From positions 44,918,418 to 44,982,417 of the forward strand of contig NC_082692.2 of assembly GCF_949987515.2 (NCBI RefSeq): a DNA stretch of 64,000 nt. The letters are read 5' to 3'. Positions within the stretch are counted from its first letter, which is position 1; the number at the start of each line of letters is the position of its first letter. This document shows, one piece after another, positions 11,560-23,280 of the stretch. A model generated the notes under the pieces. It made no database searches, was not told the DNA's origin, and saw only the letters and a list, made by a program, of their open reading frames with translations. The translations under genes and the position numbers were made by a program. This stretch comes from Delphinus delphis. Its lineage: Eukaryota; Chordata; Mammalia; Artiodactyla; Delphinidae.

Positions 11560-12040
11560 ATGGCAAAACAGGGACACCAAGAATCAACATCTGCTTTGAG
11601 GGCTTTTGGCCAGGAAGGAAATCATAGGCATGCGCTAGCAGCCAGAGGTGGATATGGGGTTAAGAGAGAGTATTTTCAGAGACGTGATATAAAGGCATAT
11701 TGATATACTTCTGGGTTTAATATAAAGAGAGGGAGAAATTGCAGACCCAGTAAAATCCTTTAGTATTTAAGAGGAGATGAAGTGTGAAGCACACGTGGAG
11801 ATCTTGACCACAGATTGGAGCATGGGTGGGAGTCCCCTTGTGGATACAGAAGCTGGTGGGTTGGAGGTTTGGTGGAAGGAGAGACAGGAAATCCTTGCCT
11901 GGTAGCGTCTATGTTTTTAGTGAAGTCACTGAGAAGGATGATATGGACAGAGGGAAAAAGGAGACCAAGGCAGTGCTGGAGTCTCCAGTAAGTGAGGGGA
12001 GAGGGCAGGAGGGCTGTGATGTAAGTAGTAGTGAACTTTA
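11560..12040 (-). repeat. Probable continuation of antisense L2
   Basis: The purine-rich text with short phrases like ggaaatcataggcatg and agtgaagtcactgagaagg resembles inner antisense L2, and it follows the L2 piece that ends at the Tigger insertion. Weak call. Confidence 0.4.
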
Positions 12041-12600
12041 CTGGGAACACATTTCTCCCCTTGTAGGTTTTGCTTCCACAATGTGGAGGATAAAATATAC
12101 TGACTTCTTTCCATATTTTTCCTTCTGTCTGGCTCTTGGTTTGTTAGTAATATTGGGTGGCTCTTGGGAAATTCCATCAGAGTGGATTTAGAAACACGGG
12201 TGGAATTGCTAACAGACAGCACAGAGAGCAGGAGGCAGTGTACACAGCACCAGGCTGTTTCAATGAATATTTGGAGGCTCCACCAGAAGGGACATATATG
12301 ATTTGATTTAATTACCTTGGCAACAAAAGCAGAAACAATTTACCTGAGAAGTTGTCCTACTTTAAAATGCAGTGCCTTGCTCTCATTGAATAGCAAAAAT
12401 CTCCTAGACAGATTGAAAAAATTGCTCAAATATTGTGATATTTAATTTTCCTCTCCTTAAATGGAGAAATGTAAATCAAAGTCCTACCCAAACAGAGTGA
12501 CTAGGGTTTGGATTTTAACTCATGCAGCCTGAAAAATCATTGTAAATATTTAACAGTTCCCAGATAAGAAGTAGCTTTCAGGGTGGAAAGAGCATAAATG
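12041..12600. other. Unrecognised sequence
   Basis: I see no gene or named repeat. Open frames here are shorter than 100 codons and overlap on both strands. Confidence 0.45.
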
Positions 12601-13010
12601 GTATATAGTTATCTGTTACTGTGTAATAAACTTCCCCCGAACCTGGTATCTTACACCCATTTATTATTTCACTATTTTTGTGGGGCAGGAGTTCAGAGTG
12701 GTTTGCTGGATGGTTCTGGCTCATGGCCTCATGAGGCTGCAATCAACCTTTCAGCTGGGGCTGTAGTCTTATCTGAAAGCTCAACTGGGAGAGGGTATGC
12801 ATCCAAGCCCCACTCATGTGGTCATCAGCAAGGTTCAGTTCCATGACATGTGGACCTCCCCATAGGTAGCTTGAGTGCCATCACGACATCCAGTGAGCTT
12901 CCCCCAGAACGAGTGATGGGAAAGAGAGGAGGGGCTACCTAAGTTGTAAGTGCCAGGAGGAGAGGATTACTGGGAGCCACCATGGAAGCTGGCTACCACA
13001 GATGTTATGT
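12601..13010. repeat. Ancient mammalian interspersed repeat, family not named
   Basis: It begins with ttatctgttactgtgtaata and ends with gaagctggctaccaca. Both ends and the middle (tcagctggggctgtagtc near 12752) resemble a widespread old mammalian repeat that I recognise but cannot name with certainty. Non-coding. Confidence 0.55.
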
Positions 13011-13039
13011 TATGCCTCCACGGTACACAATGCCTTCAT

Positions 13040-13112
13040 CATTTGGCTGTGTGACCTTGGAAAATCTAGTTAACATTTTTGAGGTGCAATTTCCTCATTT
13101 AGATGGTCTCTA
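13040..13112 (+). repeat. MIR fragment
   Basis: Short core match: ggctgtgtgaccttgg followed by the caatttcctcatttaga block. Confidence 0.6.
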
Positions 13113-13409
13113 TTAACCTTCTTTCTCTAAAAGAAATCTTCAGTCTAGTCCCCAAATCTTGTTTACCCAGATGGTTAAAAAGTGAAATTGCAGTTCTCAC
13201 CTACCTTCTTAACTGCTGTGTTTTTCACTGTTGCCATCAATAACAACTTTGACAAGATTATAGGAGATTTATAAGGGAATATATACTAATCAATCAGCCA
13301 TAGAGAGGGCTTTCCAAATTTTGTTAAGATATTTTAAAGTAAAAGATTCAAATAGATATTTGAGAATGGTTAAACCACTTGCATCAGTCATATTCAGGCT
13401 ACTCATTAC

Positions 13410-14096
13410 CTTTTTTTTAAAAAAATAAGAACTTTGTATCTCAATAAATCACATACCATATAATTCACCCATTTAAAGTGTACAACTTAATGGTTTTTAA
13501 TACATTCACAGAGTTGTGCAGTCATCTTGACAATCGACTTTAAAGCATTTCCATCCTCCAAATAGAAACTTCATGACCATTAGCAGTCCCTCCTCACACT
13601 CCCCCACCCCCTGCCATAGGCAGCCAATAATCTATTTTCTGTCTGTACAGATTTTCCTGTTCTGGATATTTCTTATAAATTGAATTATACAGTAGGTTCT
13701 CTGTGACTAGCTTCTTTCAGTTAGCACGTTTTCAAAGTTCATCCATGTTGGAGTATCGATAATTTATTCTTTTTATTGCCTAATAATATTCCATTGCATG
13801 AAAAAACCACATTTTATTTATCTATTAAACAGTTGATGGATATGTGGGTTGCTTCTACTTTTTGGCTGTTACAAATAATGCTGCTATGAACATTCACGTA
13901 CAAATTTTTGTGTGGAAATATGTTTTCATTTCTGCTGGGTATATACTTAGGAGTGAAATTGCTGTTTCATAGGTATCTCTATGTTTAACATTTTGATGAA
14001 CTGCCAAACTATTTTCCAAAGCAGCTGCATCATTTTGCATTCCTCTCAGCAATGTATGAGGGCTCCAATTTCTCTACTTCCTTGCCGACTGTTTGG

Positions 14097-14141
<45 letters not shown>

Positions 14142-14357
14142 ATTATAGTCAACCTAGTAGGCATGAAGTGGTATCTCATTGCATTTTCCTAATGGCTAAT
14201 AATGTTGAGCATCTTTTCACATGCTTATCAGCCACTTGTATATCTTCTTTGGAGAAATGTTTATTGAAATCCTGTACCCATTTTTAAACTGAGTTATTTG
14301 CATTTTTATTGTTCAGTTGTAAGAGTTCTTTATATATCCTGGATACAAGTCCCTTGT
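13410..14357 (-). mobile_element. Old L1, 3' part (first piece of a split copy)
   Basis: Antisense 3' UTR and ORF2 end of an old L1: acccatttaaagtgtacaac near 13468, tccatgttggagtatcg near 13743 and ttgatggatatgtgggttgc near 13833. It stops at about 14357, where foreign sequence begins, and resumes at about 14862. A GT microsatellite at 14098-14138 has expanded inside it. Confidence 0.8.
14098..14138 (+). repeat. (GT)n microsatellite
   Basis: About 20 uninterrupted GT units inside the old L1. The length suggests it is probably polymorphic. It has Z-DNA potential. Confidence 0.95.
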
Positions 14358-14861
14358 AAGACTTGGTGCCTTCTGGTGGTGTAAGATGTGAAACTAAGGT
14401 TCAATATCATGTGCTGTCTCGAACCCTGGAAAAATTAAAAGGGCCTTGAATGCCCTAACTCTGCTCCATGTGTAAGATCCCATAACCAAATAACCCTTCT
14501 TGTCAAATGGACCAGATGTGGTGCCTGCTTATGCTTGAGTAGCAGGTTTCAATTTCCTGCCGGCCCATGGAATTATTCAAATAAACCAATCACATCCTTT
14601 CTTCGAAACCAGAAAACATCCACCCTCTTGATGGCACAAAGTTAAGCTCCAGAGCTCCTGATGGTTCCCTCTGCTCCTCTGTGCAACGCTGTGTGGCCCT
14701 ACAGGGCAACTGTCCTCCTCCCTGGGCTGTGAGTGTATGTGGCTCATCAGCTGCTGTTTATCTCATCTGCTCTGTGTTGGGTGTTGCATGTTCTGCCATC
14801 CTCGTAACTCTAGGGTGGGAATCCTTCCCTTACCAACCAGGCAAAGAGGAAACAATCAAGA
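14358..14861. mobile_element. LTR-like insertion in the old L1, unnamed
   Basis: About 500 bp of non-L1 sequence separates two parts of one old L1 that would otherwise join (..acaagtccctt / agatatatg..). It has a caat box-like aataaaccaatcacatcc at 14580-14597 and GC-richer composition than the L1, as in a solo LTR of an endogenous retrovirus. A short AGAT occurs at both edges (14384-14387 and 14859-14862), but the TG...CA ends do not fit cleanly, so boundaries and class are uncertain. No retroviral gene is present. Confidence 0.4.
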
Positions 14862-14906
14862 TATATGTATGATTTGTAATTTCTTTTTCTTCTTCTGTGT
14901 GTAATC

Positions 14907-14919
14907 TTTCACTTTCTTT
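14907..14919 (+). repeat. Left target-site duplication of the 14920-15805 L1 tail
   Basis: tttcactttcttt, identical to 15806-15818. Confidence 0.9.
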
Positions 14920-15805
14920 TTTTAAAATTTATTTTTTCCAAGAATAGTTGATTTACAATTTTGTGTTAATTTTTGTTGTACAGCAAAGTGATTCAGTTAT
15001 GCATATGTATACATTCTTTTTCATATTCTTTTCCACTATGGTTTATCTTAGGATATTGAATATAGTTCCCTGTGCTATACAGTAGGACCTTGTTGTTTAT
15101 CCATCCTACATATAATAGTTTACATCTGCTAATCCCAAACTCCCAGTCCTTCCTTCCCCCACCCCCCTCCCCTTTGGCAACCACTAGTCTGTTCTCTATG
15201 ACTGTGAGTCTGTTTCTCTTTCATAGATAAGTTCATTTATGTCCTATTTTACATTCCACGTATAAGTGATATCATATGATATTTGTCTATGTCTGACTTA
15301 CTTCACTCACTATGATAATCTCTAGGTGCATCCATGTTGCTTCAATGGCATTATTCCATTCTTTCTTATGGCTGAGTAGTATTCCATGGTATATATATAT
15401 ATATATATATATATATCACATCTTCTTTATCCATTCATCTGTTGATGGACTTTAGGTTGCTTCCAAGTCCTGGTTATTGTGAATAGTGCTACAATGAATA
15501 TTGGGGTGCACGTATCTTTTTGAATTAGTTTTATCTGAATATATGCCCAGGAGTGAGATTGTTGGATCCCATGGTAGTTCTATTTTTAGTTTTTTAAGGA
15601 ACCTCCACACTGTTTTCCATAGTGGCTGCACCAATTGACATTCCCATCAACAGTGTAAGAGGGTTCCCTTTTCTCCACACCCTCTCCAGTATTTGTTATT
15701 TGTAGACTTTTTAATGATGGCCGTTCTGACAGGTGTGAGATGATACTTCATTGCAGTTTTGATTTGCATTTCTCTAATAATTAGCAATGCTGAGCATCTT
15801 TTAAT
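14920..15805 (-). mobile_element. 5'-truncated L1 inserted in the old L1
   Basis: An L1 3' end of 886 bp on the minus strand. The poly(A) tail appears as T-rich text at 14920-14940. The 3' UTR follows (gtacagcaaagtgattcag near 14980), then the end of ORF2, which breaks off at 15805. The 13-bp duplication at 14907-14919 and 15806-15818 is perfect. It is younger than the L1 it sits in and has a TA run at 15390-15416. Confidence 0.93.
15390..15416 (+). repeat. (TA)n microsatellite
   Basis: Thirteen TA units inside the L1 tail, at a site where L1 ORF2 normally has a short tatata run. Confidence 0.9.
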
Positions 15806-15818
15806 TTTCACTTTCTTT
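15806..15818 (+). repeat. Right target-site duplication of the L1 tail
   Basis: tttcactttcttt, identical to 14907-14919; the old L1 text resumes here. Confidence 0.9.
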
Positions 15819-16205
15819 ATGGTATGATTTGAAGGGCAAAAGTTTTTAATTTGATGAAATCCTATTTATTGTTTTGTTTTGTTTTTTGGTACTTATGCTT
15901 TTGGTGCCATATCCAAGAAGGCTCTGCTTAACCCAAGGTCACAAAGATTTGCTCCTTTGTTTTCTTCAAGAGTTTTATGGTTTTAGCTCTTACATTTAGA
16001 CTTACGCTCCACTTGGAGTAAAGGTTTGCCTGTGGAGTAAGGTATGATTCCAACTTCATTCTTTTGCACGTGGATGTCCAGTTGTTCAGCACCATTTGCT
16101 GAAAAGAGTATTTTTCCCCATTGAATTATATTGGTACCCCTGTCAAAATTGGCCATTAACTTCTGAATTGTTTTTTCTGTATTTGGAGAAGTTTCTATTT
16201 TTGAG
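15806..16205 (-). mobile_element. Old L1, second piece of the split copy
   Basis: ORF2 text of the same old L1 resumes: aaagtttttaatttgatgaa near 15839, ccaagaaggctctgcttaac near 15913, and the complement of the GWLDIH-like region around 16060-16130. It ends near 16205 as similarity fades. Confidence 0.75.
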
Positions 16206-16254
16206 TCCCACATCCTTAGTGTAGAGTCAAACTTCAAGTTTACAGCCTCTTTTG

Positions 16255-16590
16255 CAGGTAAAGTGTAGCATGTGTCCTAGGATTCAGCCATCAGAAATAC
16301 CTATGAGAGAAGCTGTTCCAGAGGGAGCAGTGTGAGCACACAGGCCCAGGTGCAGCTTCTCGCTGACTGGTGCAGAGGTGGCAGTGGCCAGAGCAGGCTC
16401 CTCTAGTCTTTGGTAGGACCATATTAGTAGGCCATCTGCACCATGGTTTTTGACATTGTGTCCAAGCTCCTCCTTGGGCCTTGGTTTCAAGGCCTCCCAA
16501 CCAACACTTCTGTGGATTATCACAACGTTTTTGCTTTAGCAGCCAGTGTCTACTTCTGTTGCTTACAACCAAGAGTCTGACTGATACACA
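16255..16590. repeat. Ancient repeat, LTR- or MER-like, unnamed
   Basis: The end ttgcttacaaccaagagtct (near 16559) and the core ggtgcagcttctcgctgac are familiar from old mammalian repeats. The 150-residue open frame on the minus strand (16291-16743) has no recognisable domain and spans the repeat and its edge, so I treat it as chance. Confidence 0.4.
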
Positions 16591-19500
16591 TGGTAAGTAG
16601 AGAAAAAGTAGAGTTCCGGGGAAATAACTGCACTTTAATTTTGCATAGAACATGGATCTAACAATTCTTACTGGCTTTTGAGATGAAGCTGTAGAGGACA
16701 TTCTTAAAAACAGTAGAATCTGTTTTAAGCCTGTCAGGTGCAACCCTGGGTATTCTGTCCACTGCTAAAGTAAAGACAAGCAATGGACTCCCCGATCCAA
16801 AGTTGCACAGACACTTTACATGCTCATCTCTGACCAGCCGTTCTCCATTCTTCTCCTGCCCCTGATTCTTAGCTCCATCCCATAGTCAGGCCTGTAGGAT
16901 GTTCTTGGACCTATTTGCATGTTGGTCTTGCATCTCATCCTTGAGGAGTGGGATGTGCTGAACATCTCTGACTTATCACATCTGAATTAGCCTGTTGATT
17001 TGCTCCTTAGGACCTAATCCCTGGCTCCAGGTAGCCTGGCAGGTGGAAGGTTGCACCAGCTCAATCTATCTTACTCTAGTTCTCTGGATTCGGGGCAGGT
17101 CAGTTGCCACATGAAGTAGAGACAAATTCTATCTCATGGGAACAATGACCTGGAGGAGGGGGACACCCACATTTGAGGAGTGATGGCAACTCTAATGAGA
17201 GGGGGTGACAGAGCAGCTGTAAATCACTTACAGATCCCTTTCCTACATTTCTCCTTGAGGGGGACCCCAATTCTACTCCAACTCCTCTCTCCTGGAAAAA
17301 TTATTATGTAAACTAGACAAATGGTTTTACTTTTCCATGGAAATACAAATCCTTAAGAAGCAAAGCCCACCACCTGTTAATGAGTTCAAAGTTCTGTCTT
17401 TTTAAATGTTCTGTCTGTGAGGAGATTAGACTAAATATATGTCACCAGAATTCTCTATCCTCTAGAAATTCCATATTTCCTATTTCTCTTCACCACAAAA
17501 TCACACTTCAGGGCTTTGAAACCACTTATATTGACAACTTTAAGAGCTACAAAAAATGGTCTGGGGATTAGTTGGGGTGGAGCGGATGTGGAGGAGGACA
17601 GAGGTTACTCCAAGGATCTCATGAGATTGTCAGCATTGTCCCCTTTAGCTGTCATAGTTGTTGCTGGGTAATGCAGTCCTGATGGTTCCTAATATGGAGA
17701 TGTATTGCATATTTTCTGTCTATCCCAGAGAATTGAATTCTACTGTCATTTTCTTTTCGCCTCATAGACGATCCGCTTAAATCTTTGCCTATGTTGTTAA
17801 AAACTAATCAGTGTGAACAGTGTCACTGGGGAAAGTTAGACATTTTTGAGAGCGTGAACCAAGAAAAATAGATTGGTAAAAGTAATGTGAAATGGTCTCT
17901 ATCAAAGTCATTACGTTTGATTGGTTTTTCTAAGGCATTAACCTCAGAGGTGTCTTCAAGAGATGCTTTCAAGATACAGCACTCTTATAAAAGACAGCAA
18001 AGTCAGTGGGCTAAAAAATAGACTCAGACCTGGAGGACCCCATCTGAAATTCCATTTTCCTACTGAATCTCTGAGGTACAATGGGCAAGTCACTCAAGCT
18101 ATCACTGCTTCAGTTTTGCTACCTGTAAATGGGAACAATAATTTTTATATAGTTTAAGAGCTGACTATTTCTTCATATTACAGAAGCATTATACATTTAT
18201 TCAGGGAAAAATGCAGATGGGCAAGAAGAATGCAAAATACATCCTCAAGCCTCCTTTCTCAGCCCAGAGGAAATCATTACTTCTCTTCGGTGTGTATCCT
18301 TTGCAATCTCCAAGTTATCTTCTTTGCATCCTAAGTTTTGGGAGCCATTCTTTAGCAATGACTGATGAGCATTGAAAGTTCAATCAAATTTCACCCCATT
18401 TAAATCTGTCACCCTTCTTGTTGAAGTAAGGTAAGGTCAATAATACCAAACAATAAAATTGGTGTCAGAAATAGTCTTTATTTTACATCACAAAATTGTG
18501 AATTTGTACCACAAGAAGTAGGTAAAATGTCAAACATGGATACATATGCCCAGGGCAACCATATTGACAAACACTGATCTTGTGGAACCTTGTGGACTCT
18601 ATACAACTTGTTCTTAGTCAACAGTGGTGGGGAGAGTAATGCTTCTTAATGGGACAACACAGGGGTGAATACAGCAAACTCCTTTGCTGATGGAAAAACC
18701 TTCCTAAGGTGGGTTTAAGGATTCAGAAAGACCCTGACCCCTGTGTGATGCTGCATAATCCAGTCCGTGATGACCGCACTGACCCAGTGACCACACTGGG
18801 CTGGTCAGTTCATTTAAGCCTTGTTGCTCTCATGAAATGTTGCATCTCCCAACATGCCCAGCGACCTTGAGGGCCTCTCTGAGTTTGTTTGTAAGGGTCT
18901 TTATGGAGAAGCAAGTGAGGTCCTCCAATATTATTATCTCAGAGTGCAGAGGGGGAGACTGAGGTCTGGACTTCTGAGATGGCCTCTCAGTTACACAGAC
19001 GGCTCATGGATTGGGAACCAGTTGCCGAGGAAGAGGACTGGGAGGGAAATTTTACACAGAACACCTTGTGCATTTGAGTTTTATACCATGTACAAATATT
19101 ATCTATTCCAAAATCAAATGAAATTTAACATTTAAAAAAATTTAAAAAGACAAATGACAGTAAAAAAAAATCTGGCATTTCAGGTGGCAGTTAAATTGCT
19201 ATACAACATTTAAAAATCCTGAATGCAATTTAGTTCTCTTGGAAGGATCAAAGGAGTATGACAAAATATTCACTTGTGAAAAATTCTACTTCCTAAGATA
19301 TCTTGGATTAATGAAACAAATGTAGAGATGTTGCTTTTAGAGCAGAGTGTGTTCCAGTTTGGTGCTATGGCCACAGGACTTAAACCACCCTAAGCCCACC
19401 AAGGAATACAGAAGGATATTTCCCAACTCAGCTATGAACTAAGGCTTCCTCCACTGAGTGAAACGTGTTCTATGTTATCTTCTCCACAATAGAGAAGCTT

Positions 19501-20469
19501 TAATAATCCTGACCATGTTTTGTTATTTTTAAACTTTATAACAAGTTTTTAGGCCAATAGACAATTTTTGAGACTCTCCGAGAGATGGTGTTTGTCTCTT
19601 GGTTTATTAGGCTATGCACAATAGTATTTGGAATGTCACTTACTACACTAGTAGGTTATTTATGTAATCTGTCCGCATGATTTGAATACATGTAGCTAGT
19701 GGTACTAGATTAGAGCCTGTAATTCTTCTCCACAGTAGATTACACCATGACTTAACAAGGCATTAATGTGACTGCACTGAAATAGTCCACGTTCATCCCA
19801 TGACCTATATTTATTTTCCCAATATGTTGCATTTTACGTTTAATTTGGGCAAGGAACGAGCTTTCCTGTAGCAAACACACTTAACATAGACGGTATTCTG
19901 ATAACTTTTCTTTGTTTAGAAATTTCTTTTATGGTTCTGGGCAAGTAAATGTTTTGAATTTTCTACCTACCTATCAATTATTGAGATATCGTGAGGATTA
20001 TCCAGAAGTTAATAACTGAAAGTGAAATTGTTTCCATGTTAATAACGCAAGGCCAGATGTAAGCATACATTTGTTGTGTACCCTTTTGCATCCACATGCC
20101 TTTGCAATACTAAACTTGGTTTTGTGTATTTCTGAAATCTCTTTTTAGCTTCCCTTTTCATGGTCACTATGCCCTCTTGCTCAAACACTCCATCTCTTTC
20201 TCTGTGTTCTTACCTTTCCTTCTATTCTCTGGGCCAATGAGATCACCTACAGGCCTGTAAACTGATATTCCTGGTTTAATCTCACTATAATTAGAGGAAA
20301 CAGTTTTCAACAGTCTGGATTTCTGCTTTTCTCTCCAAACTGTATGAGGTTGATTAAATTATACACTTGACATCTGTGTTCTTAAAACAGAAGCTCATCT
20401 AAGGGGATGTGGCAGTCAAGTAAAATTTCCCCCTTTATTTATCTCTCATCTGTTCTTACCATGAACAAT
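16591..20469. other. Mostly unrecognised sequence
   Basis: I find no gene, exon series or RNA. Apart from a MIR fragment at 18055-18160 I cannot name repeats here. Open frames are all under 100 codons. This is the longest stretch in the window that is not obviously transposon-derived. Confidence 0.45.
18055..18160 (+). repeat. MIR fragment
   Basis: The text gggcaagtcactcaagc, cttcagttttgctacctg and taaatgggaacaataat follows the MIR core order. Confidence 0.55.
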
Positions 20470-20745
20470 GGCAAGCACACTGTAAAAATACATGAAGCAT
20501 AAATGTACAGCTTAATAAATTATTATAAAGCAAAGAATACTGAACCATCACCCAGATAGGACATTGCCAGCACCCCAGAATTCCCTCCCTTCCCATAAAT
20601 TAACCACTCTCCTGACTTTCATGCCAATTTCTTCCTTCTTTTTCTCTATAATTTCACCACCTATGTATGCATTCCCTCAAGCTGTAGTTTAGTTTTGTCT
20701 CTTTTTATATCAGTGTAGTTTGTAAGCATTTGGGTCTGGCTTTGC
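20470..20745 (-). mobile_element. Old L1 3' end, first piece
   Basis: Antisense 3' UTR text such as cattgccagcaccccagaat (near 20563) and aaccactctcctgactttca (near 20602) belongs to an old L1M-type family. It is cut at about 20745 by a different repeat and resumes near 21230. Confidence 0.65.
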
Positions 20746-21229
20746 ATGGGTCAGATTCCTGGCAGGAAACAACATATCCAAAAGGAGGATTTAGAAGAGT
20801 TTGATAAAGAGACTATATACAAGGTTTGTGCATGATTAAAGGAAATCAGCAAGGTGGGGGTTACAGCATTGATACCAACAATGGGGGAGTGGGGAGACTT
20901 CCCGACCTACTGGTCTGAGGGGCGGGCAGTCACACAGACCCTGAGCCCTGTCGCTGTGTTGAGCTGCTCTGCAGCAAACATGGGACTGGCCACCCATGCC
21001 CTCCATGCCCACCACGCCCACCATGCTCGGGCAGAGGGAGACAAAGGAACGGACGTCCTCTCCTCTGTCCTCCTGCCCTCTCTCCTGTTTCTTATAGGTG
21101 GGATCTGACCGGAAGCCAGAGAACAAGAGATCCTTTTGGAGAAATCTGCGCTGGTCAGGCTCCCAGCACAGAGATGAGCAGAGAGGGGTGGAGATTGGAT
21201 CTTCGGGGCAAGTGAAGCGTGTCCAGAAC
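20746..21229. mobile_element. Unnamed repeat inserted in the old L1
   Basis: About 480 bp, beginning near gggtcagattcctggcagga and ending near gggcaagtgaagcgtgtcc. It resembles an old mammalian LTR-type repeat seen in many places, but I cannot name it. It contains a small run of cccaccatg-like units at 21008-21026. The 144-residue minus-strand open frame over it has no recognisable domain. Confidence 0.45.
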
Positions 21230-22105
21230 AGTCTTCTTTTGCTTGACATTATTTTGAGAGATTTATTCACATTGTGTTATGTAGCTGTGTTTTGTTTATT
21301 TTTCACTGTTATGTACTGCTCTATTGTGTAAGTTTATCGTTATTTATCCTTTTACTGTTGGACACTTGGGCTGAACCATGTCTTTGGCAATCATAACTGA
21401 TGTCTGTCTACTGAGGCACACATATATGTTTTCTATTGTTAGAAATCATAGAATATATCCAGGAGCAGAATTGCTGGGAAATGTGGTATGGATATATTCA
21501 GCTTCAGGAAATAATGACGAAATGTTTTCTAGAGTTGCTGCACTGATTTATACTCCCACCAGCAGTTCATGAGATAGAGTTGCAAATCTTAGGTATTGTC
21601 AATCTTTTAAATTTTAGCCATACTGTGTGTGGTGTAGTGTTATTCAATTTGGATTTCTTTCATCAGTAATGAGGCCACCCACTGTACATATTCATTGACT
21701 CTTTGGATAGCTTTATGTTCTAGTTTCTTGTTCATTTTTCTTTTCTTTTCTTTCTTTCTTTTTTCTTTTTTTAAAAAAACAATATTTCTGTAATTCTCTT
21801 TCTCTTTGATGATTAATACAAAGACATTTTTGCCTGAAAGTTTTCTAATATGCATATTTTTACCTACTAATATGGAACTCCACTCAGCATAATTTCTATG
21901 TATGTGTTAAAAATTTTGTTCAGATATTCATTTTCCTCTTAGAAATACTACAGTATGTTTCCTTTAAGCTTTAGCAGTCTGTTTGCTTTTAAAGTATTTT
22001 ATGACTTTCCCCTTTTACTTCTTGAAGTTTGGATCTTGTCCTTTTTTCTACTGCATTATGTATTGTCTGTCTTTTCCTTATTTTTATATAATATTCCTTA
22101 TTACA

Positions 22106-22147
<42 letters not shown>

Positions 22148-22510
22148 GTCTTCCTATTTTATGGTTTGTTTTTTTCCCTGTCTTAATCATGTATTTTTAT
22201 GGCTAGAAGCTTTAAAATTTAATACAGTCTAGTTTATCAATATTTTCTTTTGTAGTTAGTACCTATATGTTCTATATAAAAATAATTCCCTCTTTATTTA
22301 GATTTTTTTCCAATGTCTCTTAATAGTGTTTTATAGTTTTCTGTGTGGAAGACTTGCATATCTTTCATTATTTTTATTCCTAGGTATTTTATATTTTTGA
22401 CACTATTGCAAATAGTATCTTTTTAAAACTTCATTTTCTAATTGTTTGTTGCTGTTACAGAGAAGCAAAATTAATTTTTGTATATTGATTTTGTATTACA
22501 TAGCAACTTG
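21230..22510 (-). mobile_element. Old L1, second piece (3' UTR and ORF2 end)
   Basis: Continuation of the split old L1: gctgtgttttgtttatttt near 21282, tatatccaggagcagaattg near 21455, tactcccaccagcagttcat near 21551, then ORF2 text to about 22510 (attcctaggtattttatat near 22376). No coding capacity remains. Confidence 0.68.
22109..22145 (+). repeat. (AT)n microsatellite
   Basis: About 18 AT units inside the old L1. Confidence 0.92.
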
Positions 22511-22990
22511 TTTTCCAACCACAAAAACAGAAACTATTTTAAGTATTTTATATGGAAAGAACTTAATATAAGAGATTTTTAACAGGTGAAAGAGGAATTG
22601 AAAATTGAAAGAGGAGAGGTAATGGGGCATCCAAATTATAAAAAAAAAAAACAGTAAGTTGCTTCCATTTCTAAACTGGAGGAATTAAAAAAGAAGGTAG
22701 CATTACTGAAGCCCAGAGACCAGCATCACTCAGCAAAAGTGGAACCATAGACAGCCGTGCTGCAGGAGCTAGAAAGAATCAGTAGTTCCCTGAGATGCCA
22801 CAGAAATCAGAGAGAAAAACACCCTGGATCCACTCCCACCCCCACTACTATTCAGCCAGGCCCTTCCATTGGCTGAATGAGTGTAGATAGTAGCCAGGGG
22901 GCAAAAGTAGTATTGCAAAAAGTTGTTCCCTTCAATACAGTACAGGACAAGGGAGAAATGGAATAGATGGGGGATGAATAGATAACTGAC
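22511..22990. repeat. Ancient repeat, family not named
   Basis: The block with tatatggaaagaacttaata (near 22549) and ccattggctgaatgagtg (near 22867) is like old mammalian repeats of the class seen at 20746-21229. It has an A-run at 22638-22652. Weak call. Confidence 0.35.
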
Positions 22991-23016
22991 CAGCTTATTT
23001 GTTACTTATTCTGATA

Positions 23017-23018
<2 letters not shown>

Positions 23019-23049
<31 letters not shown>
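23019..23049 (+). repeat. (CT)n microsatellite
   Basis: About 15 CT units; a polypurine/polypyrimidine tract able to form triplex DNA. Confidence 0.95.
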
Positions 23050-23051
<2 letters not shown>

Positions 23052-23280
23052 TGAATACACGCAATCTTATCTTCCACAAATGAGACAGTTTTATTGCCTA
23101 CTTTTCAATCCTTAGAATGTCTATTTATTTTTCTTGCCTTATTGCACTGCCAGATGTGGATGGATTTTTAGGCTCAGAGACCATCAAGTCGTCCTCATTT
23201 TCTGGGTCTATCTGCTGTTTCTTCCTGGGCATGGCAAACCCATCTGCTAAGACTAACTGCCTACCTCAATTTTAGAATCA

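Noticed and set aside
14093..14287. Frame starting with a Cys-Val repeat
   Set aside because: Translation of the GT microsatellite.
16291..16743. Open frame of 150 codons on the minus strand
   Set aside because: It runs across the edge of an old repeat, has no domain and overlaps another frame in the same place.
20836..21270. Open frame of 144 codons on the minus strand
   Set aside because: It lies over an inserted GC-rich repeat; length is favoured by GC content and there is no family resemblance.
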